Origin: Spartobacteria bacterium
GTDB lineage: Bacteria > Verrucomicrobiota > Verrucomicrobiia > Chthoniobacterales > UBA10450
DNA length: 53,374 bases
NCBI GenBank assembly: GCA_003134765.1
Contig: PLCM01000034.1
Span: forward strand, 1-53,374
Direction of reading: 5' to 3'
The number at the start of each line of letters is the position of its first letter. The first letter of the stretch is position 1. Made by a program: the position numbers and the translations under genes. Positions 36,601 to 44,250 of the stretch are shown one piece after another. The notes beneath the pieces are model-generated. The model made no database searches. It was given only the letters and a program-made list of their open reading frames with translations, and was not told the origin of the DNA.

Positions 36601-37066
36601 CCGCGCGTATCATCAGAGCATCTATCGCTGGGTCGAGCCGACAAGTGTCACGCCCTTTGCGGTGCCAGTGCGGGATCGTGCGTTACATGCCTTGGCCATA
36701 ACGCTCGTGCGCTACCTTGGCGGTGAAGCGTCACGCATTAGTCCCCAGCCTCCTCCTGACAGCGCGCTGGTAAAGAGGGTGAGCGACATCTTGCTGGCGC
36801 GTGTTCAAGACGTGGACAAGGATGAAGTGGACGAAACCCGGCGCCAGCTTGAAGAATTGTTTAAAGACTGGCGACGCAATCCACCGCCACGATACGGCGA
36901 CTTTCGACCACCCGATGGACAGACCCCGTTAATGTTTCCGAGCGGCACTCAAAAGCTCGCGGAGTGGGGTGAGCCGTGCTTTGCCACACCGAGCTCAATG
37001 CGGAACGTGGACTCGACTTGCGACGCTGCTGTGGTGCCACGATTTCCAGAACCAGAGGAGGTTTAA
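33680..37066 (+). CDS. drmA: DISARM helicase DrmA
   Basis: 1128 residues from the ATG at 33680, which overlaps the stop of the upstream helicase (ATGA). The first 110 residues are acidic. SF2 motifs: Walker A LIWFPTGGGKTEAYLGL (about 488), LLTTQQYQRAASLI, Walker B VIQDELHLISGPLG (about 696, DELH), STATICRAVEQV (about 738), and the C-terminal ATNMIQVGLDVSRLGLMTVV with EYIQATSRVGR (about 915-945). CPWCGAQM and a second Cys pair (about 600-640) suggest a zinc insertion. DrmA is the central DISARM ATPase and works with DrmB on incoming DNA lacking host marks. Four bp separate it from DrmB. Confidence 0.88.
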   Translation: MSAEVRSDIIDFLRRELVGPDPGFPAQQLNREEILRPQDPPRLRYSAGVLFPRKAPVAQAENSTEAESDAAASDVSEGEEPENEETGLGDARADARGEGEVPTEQEVNRANEFLPSAMGISALVRLPKRLKIVVSAGRYEPLTVAGLGRQNKEGKWVAHWWRKPVEATLEIDCAEFLVPGPKVGVAPVEIDGGATGLVMHIFSRPFVHAKEPDRERIITFTLLNEKQAKSMRPGDEECFFQCHFGVMDGEGGNCFLEYPERVGLALDEEEESLRLLFDHRKTFAVGHGCAANWPDNEGGVMSRVWTESLPCHEIKPIAPTRIEGLDLSMAALAADNGAAVQLCRQLISAYEQWIREQVDKTTTLPEEYRAAAERHLEECRGGYSRMLAGIELLATDADTQRAFALMNEAMLQQQFHYELASSPSLQRNWIKSGQTLVLERPYQAPNIPGAPPERGRWRPFQLAFILMNLRSMTQRDSDERKIVDLIWFPTGGGKTEAYLGLTAFTVFWRRLENTQNSGTTALMRYTLRLLTTQQYQRAASLICACELLRRAKPEELGVIPISIGLWVGGDVTPIRHADAVKRLQELLDGGWENPFIMLNCPWCGAQMGPVEFGRANRVKGYIQRGAPQRVEFCCEDPDCDFDGLPLYVVDEAIYAERPTLLIGTVDKFALLPWYPQARHLFGLDTDDEISPPDLVIQDELHLISGPLGSMVGHYETVLDALCTAEERGKRLPAKIIASTATICRAVEQVRNLYSRDVFLFPPQGLRAGDSFFAAEERKTIGRVYVGVFATALSSHVTAQIRVISALLQAVKSISEKAPAGLDPYWTVMTYFNSLRELGHAATLIRADIADYLNAMWDRLQIRPDGTSDPRRFINADRELTSRVQSSEIPEILQQLFVQWDGTRESHPIDICLATNMIQVGLDVSRLGLMTVVGQPKTTSEYIQATSRVGRASPGLVVTVYNPAKPRDRSLFEHFRAYHQSIYRWVEPTSVTPFAVPVRDRALHALAITLVRYLGGEASRISPQPPPDSALVKRVSDILLARVQDVDKDEVDETRRQLEELFKDWRRNPPPRYGDFRPPDGQTPLMFPSGTQKLAEWGEPCFATPSSMRNVDSTCDAAVVPRFPEPEEV

Positions 37067-37069
37067 CGC

Positions 37070-38926
37070 ATGCCAGCCGACCGACCGATTCGACGTGGAC
37101 AGCTAATCTCGCCATTTGGTGTAGGGGCGATGGTGTCCTTTCCTCGCGATGAATCGCTGATGACTGCAGGTCTTGATGTCTGGACGGCACACGCCCGACT
37201 GAAATGTCCAGCCGACTGGCTCGTGCGCGAGGAGCGGTTGGAAGCGCGACTCGGCGTCACACACCTTCGGCTACCGCCCGACCATCGCGATCCGGGTCAA
37301 GGTGTGGCGCACCCAAACGAGAATGTTCCTTTCGTTCGATTCCCACGATGGCACTACTGCCATTATTGCGGCGGCATGGAGCAACTTCCAATTTTCAGCG
37401 GACGCCAACAGTGCAAGGCGTGGCCCTGGCCAAGGCGCAACTGTAGCGAACGCAAGAAGAAGCCCTGGCTGATACCGGTCCGCTTTGTGGCTGTCTGCGA
37501 GAAAGGACACATTCAGGACTTTCCGTTTCTGGAATGGGTGCATCGCGCAGCCACACTGGGAGAGGGCTGCGGTCTCCGTATGCGCGCCGGACGCTCCTCT
37601 GCAGGTCTGACCGGCATAGTTGTTGAGTGCAAATGTGGGCAATTTCGGAGTTTGGGAGGAATCTTTGATTTCAACGAAAAGGGTGGAGCGCTACATCGCA
37701 TGGGCTGTGACTGCGCTGGTCTGCGGCCGTGGCTTGGCGAATGGGAGAACGCGAAGGGCTGCGGCGAGTTCTTGCAAGTCGTCCAGCGCGGAGCATCCAA
37801 CGTATATTTCCCCCATGTGGTAAGCTCGATCTACCTCCCCCTTTGGGCCGAAGATGCCGCGAGTGGTGTGGTCAAAGCATTGGAAGATCCGCGAGTGTGG
37901 GGACCGCTTTCCTCGGGTTTGGTTAATGGTAAAATCTCGGCGGATCGCTGCGAGATGGTCGCATCGATGCGGAATCTCGACTCGGAAGAGTTGCGTGTGG
38001 CGGCCCAACGCAAACTCGAAGGCATTCCGGCCGCTTCGGCTTTGCGTTCGCAGAGCGAGGAAGATTTTCGACGGAGTGAGTACGAGGCACTGAAGAATGA
38101 GCGTGGTGCCCCGCGGAGTGATTTGCTGGTGAAGCCCGCCAGTCTCGGCGAATACGACACCGCCGTGGCCGGATGTTTTTCCCACCTCGCACTCGTGCAC
38201 AAGTTGCGCGAGACGCGCGCTCTGGCGGGCTTCACACGCATTCTTCCGCCGGACGGAAATCTCGCGAGTGATCGACTGCGTGAGCTAAAGCGCGACACCC
38301 GCATCGACTGGCTACCGGCAACGATCGTGCGGGGGGAAGGCATTTTTGTCGAGTTTGACGCGGCACGCGTCGAGGCCTGGTCTAGCGCGACACCTGCAAT
38401 CGCGTCGCGGATCAGTGGCCTGAGCGCTCACTACAATGAGCGTCGCATCAAGAACGGTCAGGAACAGCGACCGATCCGCGCAAAGTTCGTGCTGATGCAC
38501 ACCTTCGCGCACGTGCTTATCAATCAACTGGCATTCGAGTGCGGTTATGGAAGCGCCTCATTGCGGGAGCGCATTTATTGCGATTTTACCGATGCGGGAA
38601 ACCCGATGTCTGGTGTTCTGATTTACACCGCCTCCGGCGATTCCGAGGGTTCGATGGGGGGCCTCGTGCGGCAAGGTCAACCTGGCACCTTTGAGAACAT
38701 CGTGTTGCGCGCGATGCAGCGTGCCGCTTGGTGTTCATCCGATCCAGTGTGTATCGAAAGCGCGGGCCAAGGCGCGGACAATTCCAACCTCGCGGCATGC
38801 CACAGTTGTGCATTGCTACCCGAAACTTCATGTGAAGAAGGCAACCGACTTCTAGATCGAGCAATGCTTACGGGTACGCCGCTTCAACCGGAGATTGGGT
38901 TTTTCTCCAATCTTCTATCCGCCTAG
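37070..38926 (+). CDS. drmB: DISARM protein DrmB (DUF1998)
   Basis: 618 residues. The opening IRRGQLISPFGVGAMVSFPRDESLM is characteristic of DrmB. A zinc-binding block follows (WHYCHYCGGMEQ...CKAWPW, about 97-125), then AVCEKGHIQDFPFLEW (about 142-158) and CKCGQFRSLGGIFDF. The DUF1998 domain is C-terminal: FVLMHTFAHVLINQLAFECG (about 473-492), GVLIYTASGDSEGSMGGLVR (about 520), and the final cysteine-rich ACHSCALLPETSCEEGN (about 575-592). DrmB is the DUF1998 partner of DrmA in every DISARM class. Its TAG is followed without any gap by the GTG start of the Vsr gene. Confidence 0.9.
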   Translation: MPADRPIRRGQLISPFGVGAMVSFPRDESLMTAGLDVWTAHARLKCPADWLVREERLEARLGVTHLRLPPDHRDPGQGVAHPNENVPFVRFPRWHYCHYCGGMEQLPIFSGRQQCKAWPWPRRNCSERKKKPWLIPVRFVAVCEKGHIQDFPFLEWVHRAATLGEGCGLRMRAGRSSAGLTGIVVECKCGQFRSLGGIFDFNEKGGALHRMGCDCAGLRPWLGEWENAKGCGEFLQVVQRGASNVYFPHVVSSIYLPLWAEDAASGVVKALEDPRVWGPLSSGLVNGKISADRCEMVASMRNLDSEELRVAAQRKLEGIPAASALRSQSEEDFRRSEYEALKNERGAPRSDLLVKPASLGEYDTAVAGCFSHLALVHKLRETRALAGFTRILPPDGNLASDRLRELKRDTRIDWLPATIVRGEGIFVEFDAARVEAWSSATPAIASRISGLSAHYNERRIKNGQEQRPIRAKFVLMHTFAHVLINQLAFECGYGSASLRERIYCDFTDAGNPMSGVLIYTASGDSEGSMGGLVRQGQPGTFENIVLRAMQRAAWCSSDPVCIESAGQGADNSNLAACHSCALLPETSCEEGNRLLDRAMLTGTPLQPEIGFFSNLLSA

Positions 38927-39358
38927 GTGTCTGACGTTTTCACGCCCGAAAAGCGCTCAAATGTGATGGCGCGCATTCGCGGGAACGGGAATCGCGACAC
39001 CGAACTGCGGATGATTACTCTATTTCGCACGCACAAGATTCCGGGTTGGCGCAGAGGACAAAAGCTTTTCGGCAAACCCGATTTTGTGTTTCGACGTGAG
39101 CGTGTCGCTGTTTTTGTAGACGGCTGCTTCTGGCATGGTTGTCCGAAGCCGAAACATGCGCCAATGCCTAAAAGCCGCACCGGTTGGTGGGCTGCAAAAC
39201 TCGAACGAAACAAGGTTCGAGATCGTTTTGTATCGCGCACCTTGCGTCAGAAAGGATGGTTCGTATTACGCGTTTGGGAGTGCGACCTTGCACCAAAGCA
39301 TTGGCCGCGAGTCACGCGTAAAATCCTCGCAACGCTCGGGCGAGACGCAACAGCGTAA
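38927..39358 (+). CDS. vsr: Very short patch repair endonuclease (Vsr)
   Basis: 143 residues, the normal Vsr length. Seen: FTPEKRSNVMARIRGNGNRDTELRM at the N-terminus, then KLFGKPDFVFRRERVAVFVDGCFWHGCP with the catalytic Asp of PDFVF and the metal and zinc ligands of CFWHGC, and finally WWAAKLERNKVRDRF and LRVWECDL. Vsr nicks 5' of the T in T:G mismatches that arise when 5-methylcytosine deaminates, so its partner is the cytosine methyltransferase at the start of this operon. It begins with GTG directly after the DrmB stop, so it depends on DrmB translation, and it is the last gene of the operon. Confidence 0.9.
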   Translation: MSDVFTPEKRSNVMARIRGNGNRDTELRMITLFRTHKIPGWRRGQKLFGKPDFVFRRERVAVFVDGCFWHGCPKPKHAPMPKSRTGWWAAKLERNKVRDRFVSRTLRQKGWFVLRVWECDLAPKHWPRVTRKILATLGRDATA

Positions 39359-39401
39359 AGCATGAGATCCAAGACAAAATAAGATTATACAACGGTAATT
39401 G

Positions 39402-41192
39402 CTATGCGGGAACTTGAATGAGCGGCGTATAGCAAAGGCGTAAGACGAGCCACCAAGCATTGAGAGATTCAGGACCGTAAAATTGGCCCTCCGTGAGAAA
39501 GCCATGCGCCGCATTGTTTCTGAGTGAGTACCCCGTTTGCTCAATCAACAGCCCGCGAAGTTCAAACCACAAGTCTTCACCAAAAACCCGCTTCGTCTCT
39601 GGTAGCCACAAAAGCGGTCCGAGCAATTTGACCGGCTGAGTCAAATCAGATTCCAAGTTGGAAACATCGATGCCACGCTGTTCAAGGACATATCGGATTG
39701 AATTCTCAATCTGCGGAACAAGTAGGTGCGTGGCCAGAAGGAGATCTCCCTGCAAGCCATAATACAGTCCTCGTCGAACAATCCCCTCGTGACCGGGGGG
39801 AACGAAGGGATTATCAAATACCAAGAAATTAAAATCGCTTTCACGAGGGATATTTTTTGCCCAAATCGTACGCCGCGCCGGCTCTATGAACGCCTGGGCT
39901 CGGAGGCTCCAGTCGATCTCCGCTGCGTGTCGAAACATGTGGTTCTCGATACTGACTTCTTGCTCGGTTCGGTCACCCCAGATAGTTCCTAGATGTTTGG
40001 TAACTCGGCCTGCGCTGTCAATAAGGCTGGTATCTATGATGCTTTGCCAAACACCTTGTTTCAAAACTGCCTCGCGAAGATCCTTTTGTTTGACCAACGG
40101 CACCGAGAAGGCCAGAAGTCTTAGGGCTTCTCGGAAATCAGGAACGCTTACGATTTCCATCGCGTGCTTTACGGGATCGGAAATATCCATCTGGTGTTCA
40201 AGCGTCTGCATCTCCGCCACGGACTTCGCCTGATACAGCATTAATTTGTTGCGCAGTTGTTCTACCTGCGCAGGATCACCTCCCGAGCGCCGGAGAGCTT
40301 CTACGCCTTTGGCGAGGCTGCCGCTTGCGGCGAAGTAGCTCGGTTTGTCTCCCTTGATCCAATTGTCCGCCTCGATTTCATAGGTCTTCGCGGTCTCCAA
40401 ACGAGCCATTGATTCATTTCCTTTGTTTTTCGCCCGCTTCCATAGGTCCGCCTCATATTCCCGATAATCGCGTGCCCGACCCGGTTGCCCTGCGGCCAAA
40501 GCTTTCTCTGCATGCTGTCGTGCGAGTGCCGCCAAGTCGTCCGCGTTTCCGGCGTTCATCTGGGCCAAAATCCTTAGGAAATGCGCTGCGTAGAAAGGTT
40601 CGGTCGCTGCAAGCGGACTTGTCAGTGCCTTAATCGTCGCGCTTTCTGCGTCTAGCCATGGTTCGTTGTTCCGCCCTAGCCGGTGCCCGAGTTGCATGGC
40701 CCGTTGGAATTGTTGGATTCCGTGTATCCAATTTTCCTTGTTCAGGAATCCTTTACCAGCGGTGACGTAGTCCTTTGAGGCCTCTTTTGCCGCCACGTGG
40801 TCGTGGCGACGAACCCACAAAATGTCTCCGAGTCGGGCACGCAGGAGGGGCTCCTTTGTCTTGAGCTTGAGTGCCGAGACGATATTTAGATCCCCGTCCG
40901 TCAAATCGTTGGGAATGGCGGAACGCCTGCCATCCATGATCCCCGCAGGCCCATAAGGCTCTGTCGGGTTGTCGAATTGCGGCTGGAAGGAACACAAGAT
41001 CGCAACCGATCGGTAAATCTTCCCCGCTCTTGTATCTCCTTTTTCCTCTGCGTTTTTTGCGGCGGTACCGTAAGCCTGGGTGAGATCAAAGAACCCCTTA
41101 GGCTGGACTCCTTGAAGCGACTCGTCTAGATCGACATCCGGCAACTCCTCTCCGGTGATCGGCAAACAATTATCAGACGATGCGGATTGCAC
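39402..41192 (-). CDS. DUF4209-like protein with HEPN-type RNxxxH motif
   Basis: 596 residues, soluble and mostly helical. The first 400 residues carry TPR-like helices (FFDLTQAYGTAAKNAEEKGDTRAGKIYRSV, with repeats around 120-260). The C-terminal 150 residues (GLQGDLLLATHLLVPQIENSIRYVL, then GYSLRNNAAHGFL and LNAWWLVLRLCYTPL) match the DUF4209 type. RNNAAH fits the RNxxxH active-site signature of HEPN RNases, so an RNA-cutting effector is possible. The gene converges with the DISARM operon, 43 bp from Vsr, and may be a separate defence or abortive-infection gene. The HEPN reading is inference from motif and helical context. Confidence 0.7.
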   Translation of the reverse strand: MQSASSDNCLPITGEELPDVDLDESLQGVQPKGFFDLTQAYGTAAKNAEEKGDTRAGKIYRSVAILCSFQPQFDNPTEPYGPAGIMDGRRSAIPNDLTDGDLNIVSALKLKTKEPLLRARLGDILWVRRHDHVAAKEASKDYVTAGKGFLNKENWIHGIQQFQRAMQLGHRLGRNNEPWLDAESATIKALTSPLAATEPFYAAHFLRILAQMNAGNADDLAALARQHAEKALAAGQPGRARDYREYEADLWKRAKNKGNESMARLETAKTYEIEADNWIKGDKPSYFAASGSLAKGVEALRRSGGDPAQVEQLRNKLMLYQAKSVAEMQTLEHQMDISDPVKHAMEIVSVPDFREALRLLAFSVPLVKQKDLREAVLKQGVWQSIIDTSLIDSAGRVTKHLGTIWGDRTEQEVSIENHMFRHAAEIDWSLRAQAFIEPARRTIWAKNIPRESDFNFLVFDNPFVPPGHEGIVRRGLYYGLQGDLLLATHLLVPQIENSIRYVLEQRGIDVSNLESDLTQPVKLLGPLLWLPETKRVFGEDLWFELRGLLIEQTGYSLRNNAAHGFLTEGQFYGPESLNAWWLVLRLCYTPLIQVPA

Positions 41193-41308
41193 TGGTTAGA
41201 ACGGATTGCGGATAGACGACGACCAACAGCACTTGATCGCTTGAATTAGTTTGGCTGGTCAGGAAGAAAATTCAATCAAGCTAAGCGAATCGACACGGAC
41301 CATGGGAC

Positions 41309-41385
41309 TTGTACAGCGCGTCTCGCCGTGTTTTGTTTCGCGATGAGGAAACATACGAACGGTGGTTCGCCTGTTACAAAACCCC
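41309..41385 (+). pseudogene. 5' relic of a small serine recombinase gene
   Basis: This stretch aligns without gaps to the promoter-proximal and start region of the intact recombinase at 52186-52262. Shared are TTGTAC, TGTTTT and ATGA(A/G)GAAACA with the same 34-bp spacing from TTGTAC to that ATG, and GTTCGCCTGTTAC farther on. Translated, MRKHTNGGSPVTK parallels MKKHTNARSPVTE. The resolvase domain that should follow is missing, so only the first 15 codons and the leader remain. Confidence 0.6.
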
Positions 41386-41645
41386 AGTGGCTGCCCCGCC
41401 TCGACAAGTTTTCGAGCCTTAAAAGGGCTTCATTTTACGAGGTAGCAAGGGTCCCGTTGCTATTTTGTTGCTGTTTTCGGTTAGTGAGATGCCCGATTCG
41501 AACGCGTTCACCTGGCTTCAGCGGTCCTGCTTGGTGATGCAATTTTCCCTGATGAATCTCACCACCAAACCTGTAGTCATTCCGAACCAGAATCGCATCG
41601 TCCGTCCCGAATTTATTCGCCTGCCGAAGCCCTGTTAATCGTCTG

Positions 41646-41781
41646 GAACCACAAACCGGCACGGCCTTTGAACTTTCGAAAGGCCAAAAACTGCGCGTGA
41701 TTGATCTCGAACGCGAACAAGTCGCCGATCTGATCGCATTCAACGCTACCGACAAAACGGAGTGGCTTTCTTCGATCCAGG
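41646..41781 (+). pseudogene. DUF1989 (urea carboxylase-associated) N-terminal fragment
   Basis: The frame from 41646 reads TGTAFELSKGQKLRVIDLER and continues EQVADLIAFNATDKTEWLSS, which matches the start of DUF1989 proteins (usually 200-250 residues). The match stops abruptly near 41776, where the tail of an unrelated minus-strand gene begins. No start codon precedes it in good context and the zinc-site residues farther along are absent. It is a truncated remnant. Confidence 0.6.
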
Positions 41782-42030
41782 TTCATGCGGAGGCAAGGGG
41801 TCGGTGAAAATACGGCGAGAATGTCGCTCCCATCCGTTCAATAGCGATTCACATTTTGTGCAGAGTAATCGCTCCCACATCCCTTTCTGCATCCGGCGTA
41901 CTTTGCCCTTTTCAACGTCGCTGACCTCGATAATACGGTGGTCTTTGTCATAAAAAGGGGTGAAGCAGAATTCGGGAATGATATGGGATTTGCACAAATC
42001 CTCTTCGCGCAAGCACAACCGACATTTCAC
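41746..42030 (-). CDS. Zinc-finger (HNH-like) protein, C-terminally truncated
   Basis: 94 residues beginning MKCRLCLREEDLCKSHIIPEFCF. The CxLC pair, the SHIIPEF segment and a second pair, LLCTKCESLLNGWE (about 53-66), are the mark of a family of HNH-related zinc proteins normally about three times longer. Reading stops at PHEPGSKKATPFCR, where the sequence runs into the DUF1989 scrap, so the C-terminal part has been lost. Whether the shortened product folds is unknown. It is divergent from the PIN-like gene (57 bp between starts), so the two may once have formed a unit. Confidence 0.55.
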   Translation of the reverse strand: MKCRLCLREEDLCKSHIIPEFCFTPFYDKDHRIIEVSDVEKGKVRRMQKGMWERLLCTKCESLLNGWERHSRRIFTDPLPPHEPGSKKATPFCR

Positions 42031-42087
42031 GGTTGCAGAATAGTTGCGGTTTAGCGGATTGAAAAGGTTGAGCCATATTGCAATACG

Positions 42088-43383
42088 ATGGACCCACCGC
42101 TGGATGAGGCTGTGCTAGAGAAGATGAGCCAATCCGTTTTGGCTTGGTTTGCTCGTGCCGGAGTCGATTACGAGAAATTCAACGACGAGCGGTGGGCAAT
42201 CCATCGCGCTCATGGGGATGTCACTCTGGAGCAGTATCGCTGTCGTCTTCTCCACAGGTTCGGGCAGATCGTTGCTCGGAAAACAATCGTTTATCTTGAT
42301 CTTAAATATTGGATCAATTTACGAAAAGTCGTTTTGGGTCAGCCAACTGAGCTAGCGTATACCGCGCTGTTCGAGATCCTGCAGCAAGCAGTCAATCGAG
42401 GAGTCCTTGTTTGTCCGTTGAGTTTTTGGGTGTTTGAGGAGTTATTGAAGCAAAGCGATCCAGCGACCAGGAAGGCGACAGCTATACTGATTGACAAATT
42501 AAGCAGCGGGGTCGCGTTCATGCATCACGGTGAAATCGTTGGCCAGGAAGTCATTCACTTCATTCGAACAATCTCCCCGCATTATCGTGACGTTAAACAA
42601 TGGCCGATACGTGAGTGTATTTGGACACGAACATTCTCATTTCTCGGTGATCGAATTCCGGTCTGGCCCGAGACGATTCCGCAGTCGGATCAGTTGCTCG
42701 CGCAGAAAAACATGGAGGATTTCCATTTCTTTATCCCGTTGGAGGATATTATCGATGACGCAGCTGTTATCACGCCTGAATCGGTGAAGCCGGGGTATGA
42801 CGTGGCAGATATTAACCGCCGGAAGACACAGGTCCGGAGAGAGCACAAGAGTTTCAAGAGCATGTTCCTAGCGGAACTGATGCATACAATCAAAGAGAAC
42901 GAGGATCATTGGTACAGCTCGATGTCATATCTCCAGTCTCTTGAAACAGGTGGTCCAGAAGAGGCAATTGACGTTGATGCTCTCTCCGAATTGCAAAAAC
43001 GACCGTCAATAAACCTCATTTACTGGTTATTTAAAAAGGACAAAGCAGGGAATCAGTTGCCGTCGTACCACATACCGGCGGCACTCTACGCAGCCACTTC
43101 TTGGGACAGCAATCGACAATTGACGGAGAACGACGTATTCGATTTCTATCACGCTCAGCTAGCGATTCCTTATTCTGATCTTTTTCTAACGGAATCATCC
43201 CTGAAGGCATTGGTCTGCAGTCGGCACTTGAGGCTCGACGAAATCTACAATACCGAGATCATTTCTGATCCAAACGAGGCAGTGACGAAACTGCGTCTGA
43301 AGTTTCCCTCGAATTCCGATACTTCCAGTGAGCCTATATTGAAGGAGCTGTTCGGTGGCAACACTTACGCACGATCATCGTGA
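42088..43383 (+). CDS. PIN-like domain protein, 431 aa
   Basis: Residues 60-160 include TIVYLDLKYWINLRKVVLG, with an early Asp as in PIN nucleases, then LVCPLSFWVFEELLKQ. Toward the C-terminus, DVFDFYHAQLAIPYSDLFLTESSLKALV resembles the acidic closing motif of PIN-like folds (D-x2-H-x6-Y-x-D-x-F-x-T-[DE]). The middle is a large helical insertion. There is no signal peptide. PIN domains cut RNA and are common toxins or defence effectors; here the full acidic triad cannot be confirmed by eye. It lies next to the HEPN-like gene and the truncated zinc protein, in the tail of the defence island. Confidence 0.55.
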   Translation: MDPPLDEAVLEKMSQSVLAWFARAGVDYEKFNDERWAIHRAHGDVTLEQYRCRLLHRFGQIVARKTIVYLDLKYWINLRKVVLGQPTELAYTALFEILQQAVNRGVLVCPLSFWVFEELLKQSDPATRKATAILIDKLSSGVAFMHHGEIVGQEVIHFIRTISPHYRDVKQWPIRECIWTRTFSFLGDRIPVWPETIPQSDQLLAQKNMEDFHFFIPLEDIIDDAAVITPESVKPGYDVADINRRKTQVRREHKSFKSMFLAELMHTIKENEDHWYSSMSYLQSLETGGPEEAIDVDALSELQKRPSINLIYWLFKKDKAGNQLPSYHIPAALYAATSWDSNRQLTENDVFDFYHAQLAIPYSDLFLTESSLKALVCSRHLRLDEIYNTEIISDPNEAVTKLRLKFPSNSDTSSEPILKELFGGNTYARSS

Positions 43384-43439
43384 TTGAACGCATTCGTTCA
43401 CCTTGGTGGATGCCGAATGCGTTCGATGCGGGACTGACA

Positions 43440-43655
43440 TCAGCTACTTGTTGGTCCTCTGCGTCCACGGACTCTCGCCAACACCTCCGCTTCCATCTTT
43501 TCCATATTAGTCCAACCAGACTTGATCAGTTCTTTGGACACCTTCGCACCGCACTGAACGCCCAGGAGGAATCCAAACTCCTTGGCTTGCTGGAGTTGCT
43601 GTTTTTTCTTTAGAGCATTCTGAGTAAGCCGCGCCTGAATCTGGGGGGTTTTCAT
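43440..43655 (-). CDS. Small hypothetical protein, 71 aa
   Basis: 71 residues, basic and helical: MKTPQIQARLTQNALKKKQQ, then FGFLLGVQCGAKVSKELIKSG and NMEKMEAEVLARVRGRRG. There is no membrane segment and no recognised family. A 17-bp palindrome lies 3 bp before its ATG, where it could cover the ribosome site and act as an operator or RNA hairpin. It converges with the PIN-like gene, 56 bp away. Existence as a gene is supported only by composition and that upstream element. Confidence 0.4.
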   Translation of the reverse strand: MKTPQIQARLTQNALKKKQQLQQAKEFGFLLGVQCGAKVSKELIKSGWTNMEKMEAEVLARVRGRRGPTSS

Positions 43656-43658
43656 ATC

Positions 43659-43675
43659 AGCCGATCATATCGGCT
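43659..43675. promoter_or_regulatory. 17-bp palindrome AGCCGAT-CAT-ATCGGCT
   Basis: Seven-base arms AGCCGAT and ATCGGCT match perfectly around a CAT spacer. The element ends 4 bp from the start codon of the 71-residue gene on the minus strand, so a protein bound there, or the RNA hairpin, would block ribosome access. Confidence 0.4.
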
Positions 43676-43704
43676 CCGAATGTGTTTTCAAACCCGCAGC
43701 AGCG

Positions 43705-44189
43705 TTACCAAATTCCACCACGTTTACTGGATTCCTGTCTAATCCACTCCTCGTATTTATCTAACCGTTCATAGACACCTCCGGATCCACATCTCGTCGG
43801 TGCGTCTTTAATCGGTCTAGAAGTCGCCCCGGCGAGGTAATAATAGCCATTCATTTGGATATACGCTGGGCCGCCGCTATCGCCGTCTCACGTGTCGCCG
43901 CCAAATCGATCTTTTGCAGCCACGAACTGCGAAACCCTTTTTGCCGTCTGCGGTGGTCGCTCCATCAAGAAACGAGATGGATATTTGTTGGCAAGTAATG
44001 TCGTCCTATGTTCAGCTGAGTGTCGGAATATTCCCACTCGCAGAACGCTTGACTAAAGAATAGCGGTCTGGTTTCCGCGTCGTTACACGCTTCAGGCGTA
44101 GCATATGTGCCGGGATCGCCATCATCCCATTCGAGCCCTAATTCTAAGAGAGCCAACACTTCTTTACACTGCGGCGATGAGAAATACAC
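43705..44189 (-). pseudogene. Trypsin-like serine protease pseudogene, C-terminal part
   Basis: One minus frame reads AAKDRFGGDT-stop-DGDSGGPAYIQ, then MNGYYYLAGATSRPI, RCGSGGVYERLDKYEEWI and a stop (43705-43707). DGDSGGP is the catalytic-serine motif of chymotrypsin-fold proteases and CGSGGVYERLDKYEEWI their typical C-terminal helix. The TGA falls exactly where the family has a cysteine (DTCDGDSGGP). Upstream, continuity moves to other frames: SFLDGATTADGKKGFAVRG in one, and AFCEWEYSDTQLNIG with PLFFSQ in another. So there are at least two frameshifts and one nonsense change. The His and Asp of the triad are not recognisable. It was a secreted protease and is now dead. Confidence 0.7.
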
Positions 44190-44250
44190 ATCCGGGGGCT
44201 CTGTGGAATTTCATATTTCTAGGGGTGTCGGCGCGAATTACTACGGCGCA

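Noticed and set aside
41480..41520. tRNA-like GTTCGAATC on the minus strand
   Set aside because: The flanking bases do not pair as a T-stem and no acceptor or anticodon arm can be formed.
41435..41755. 106-codon minus-strand frame
   Set aside because: It lies opposite the DUF1989 fragment, which gives a clear family match on the plus strand.
43896..43898. Selenocysteine codon in the protease
   Set aside because: Extra frameshifts upstream show the gene is decayed; no SECIS-like hairpin was evident.
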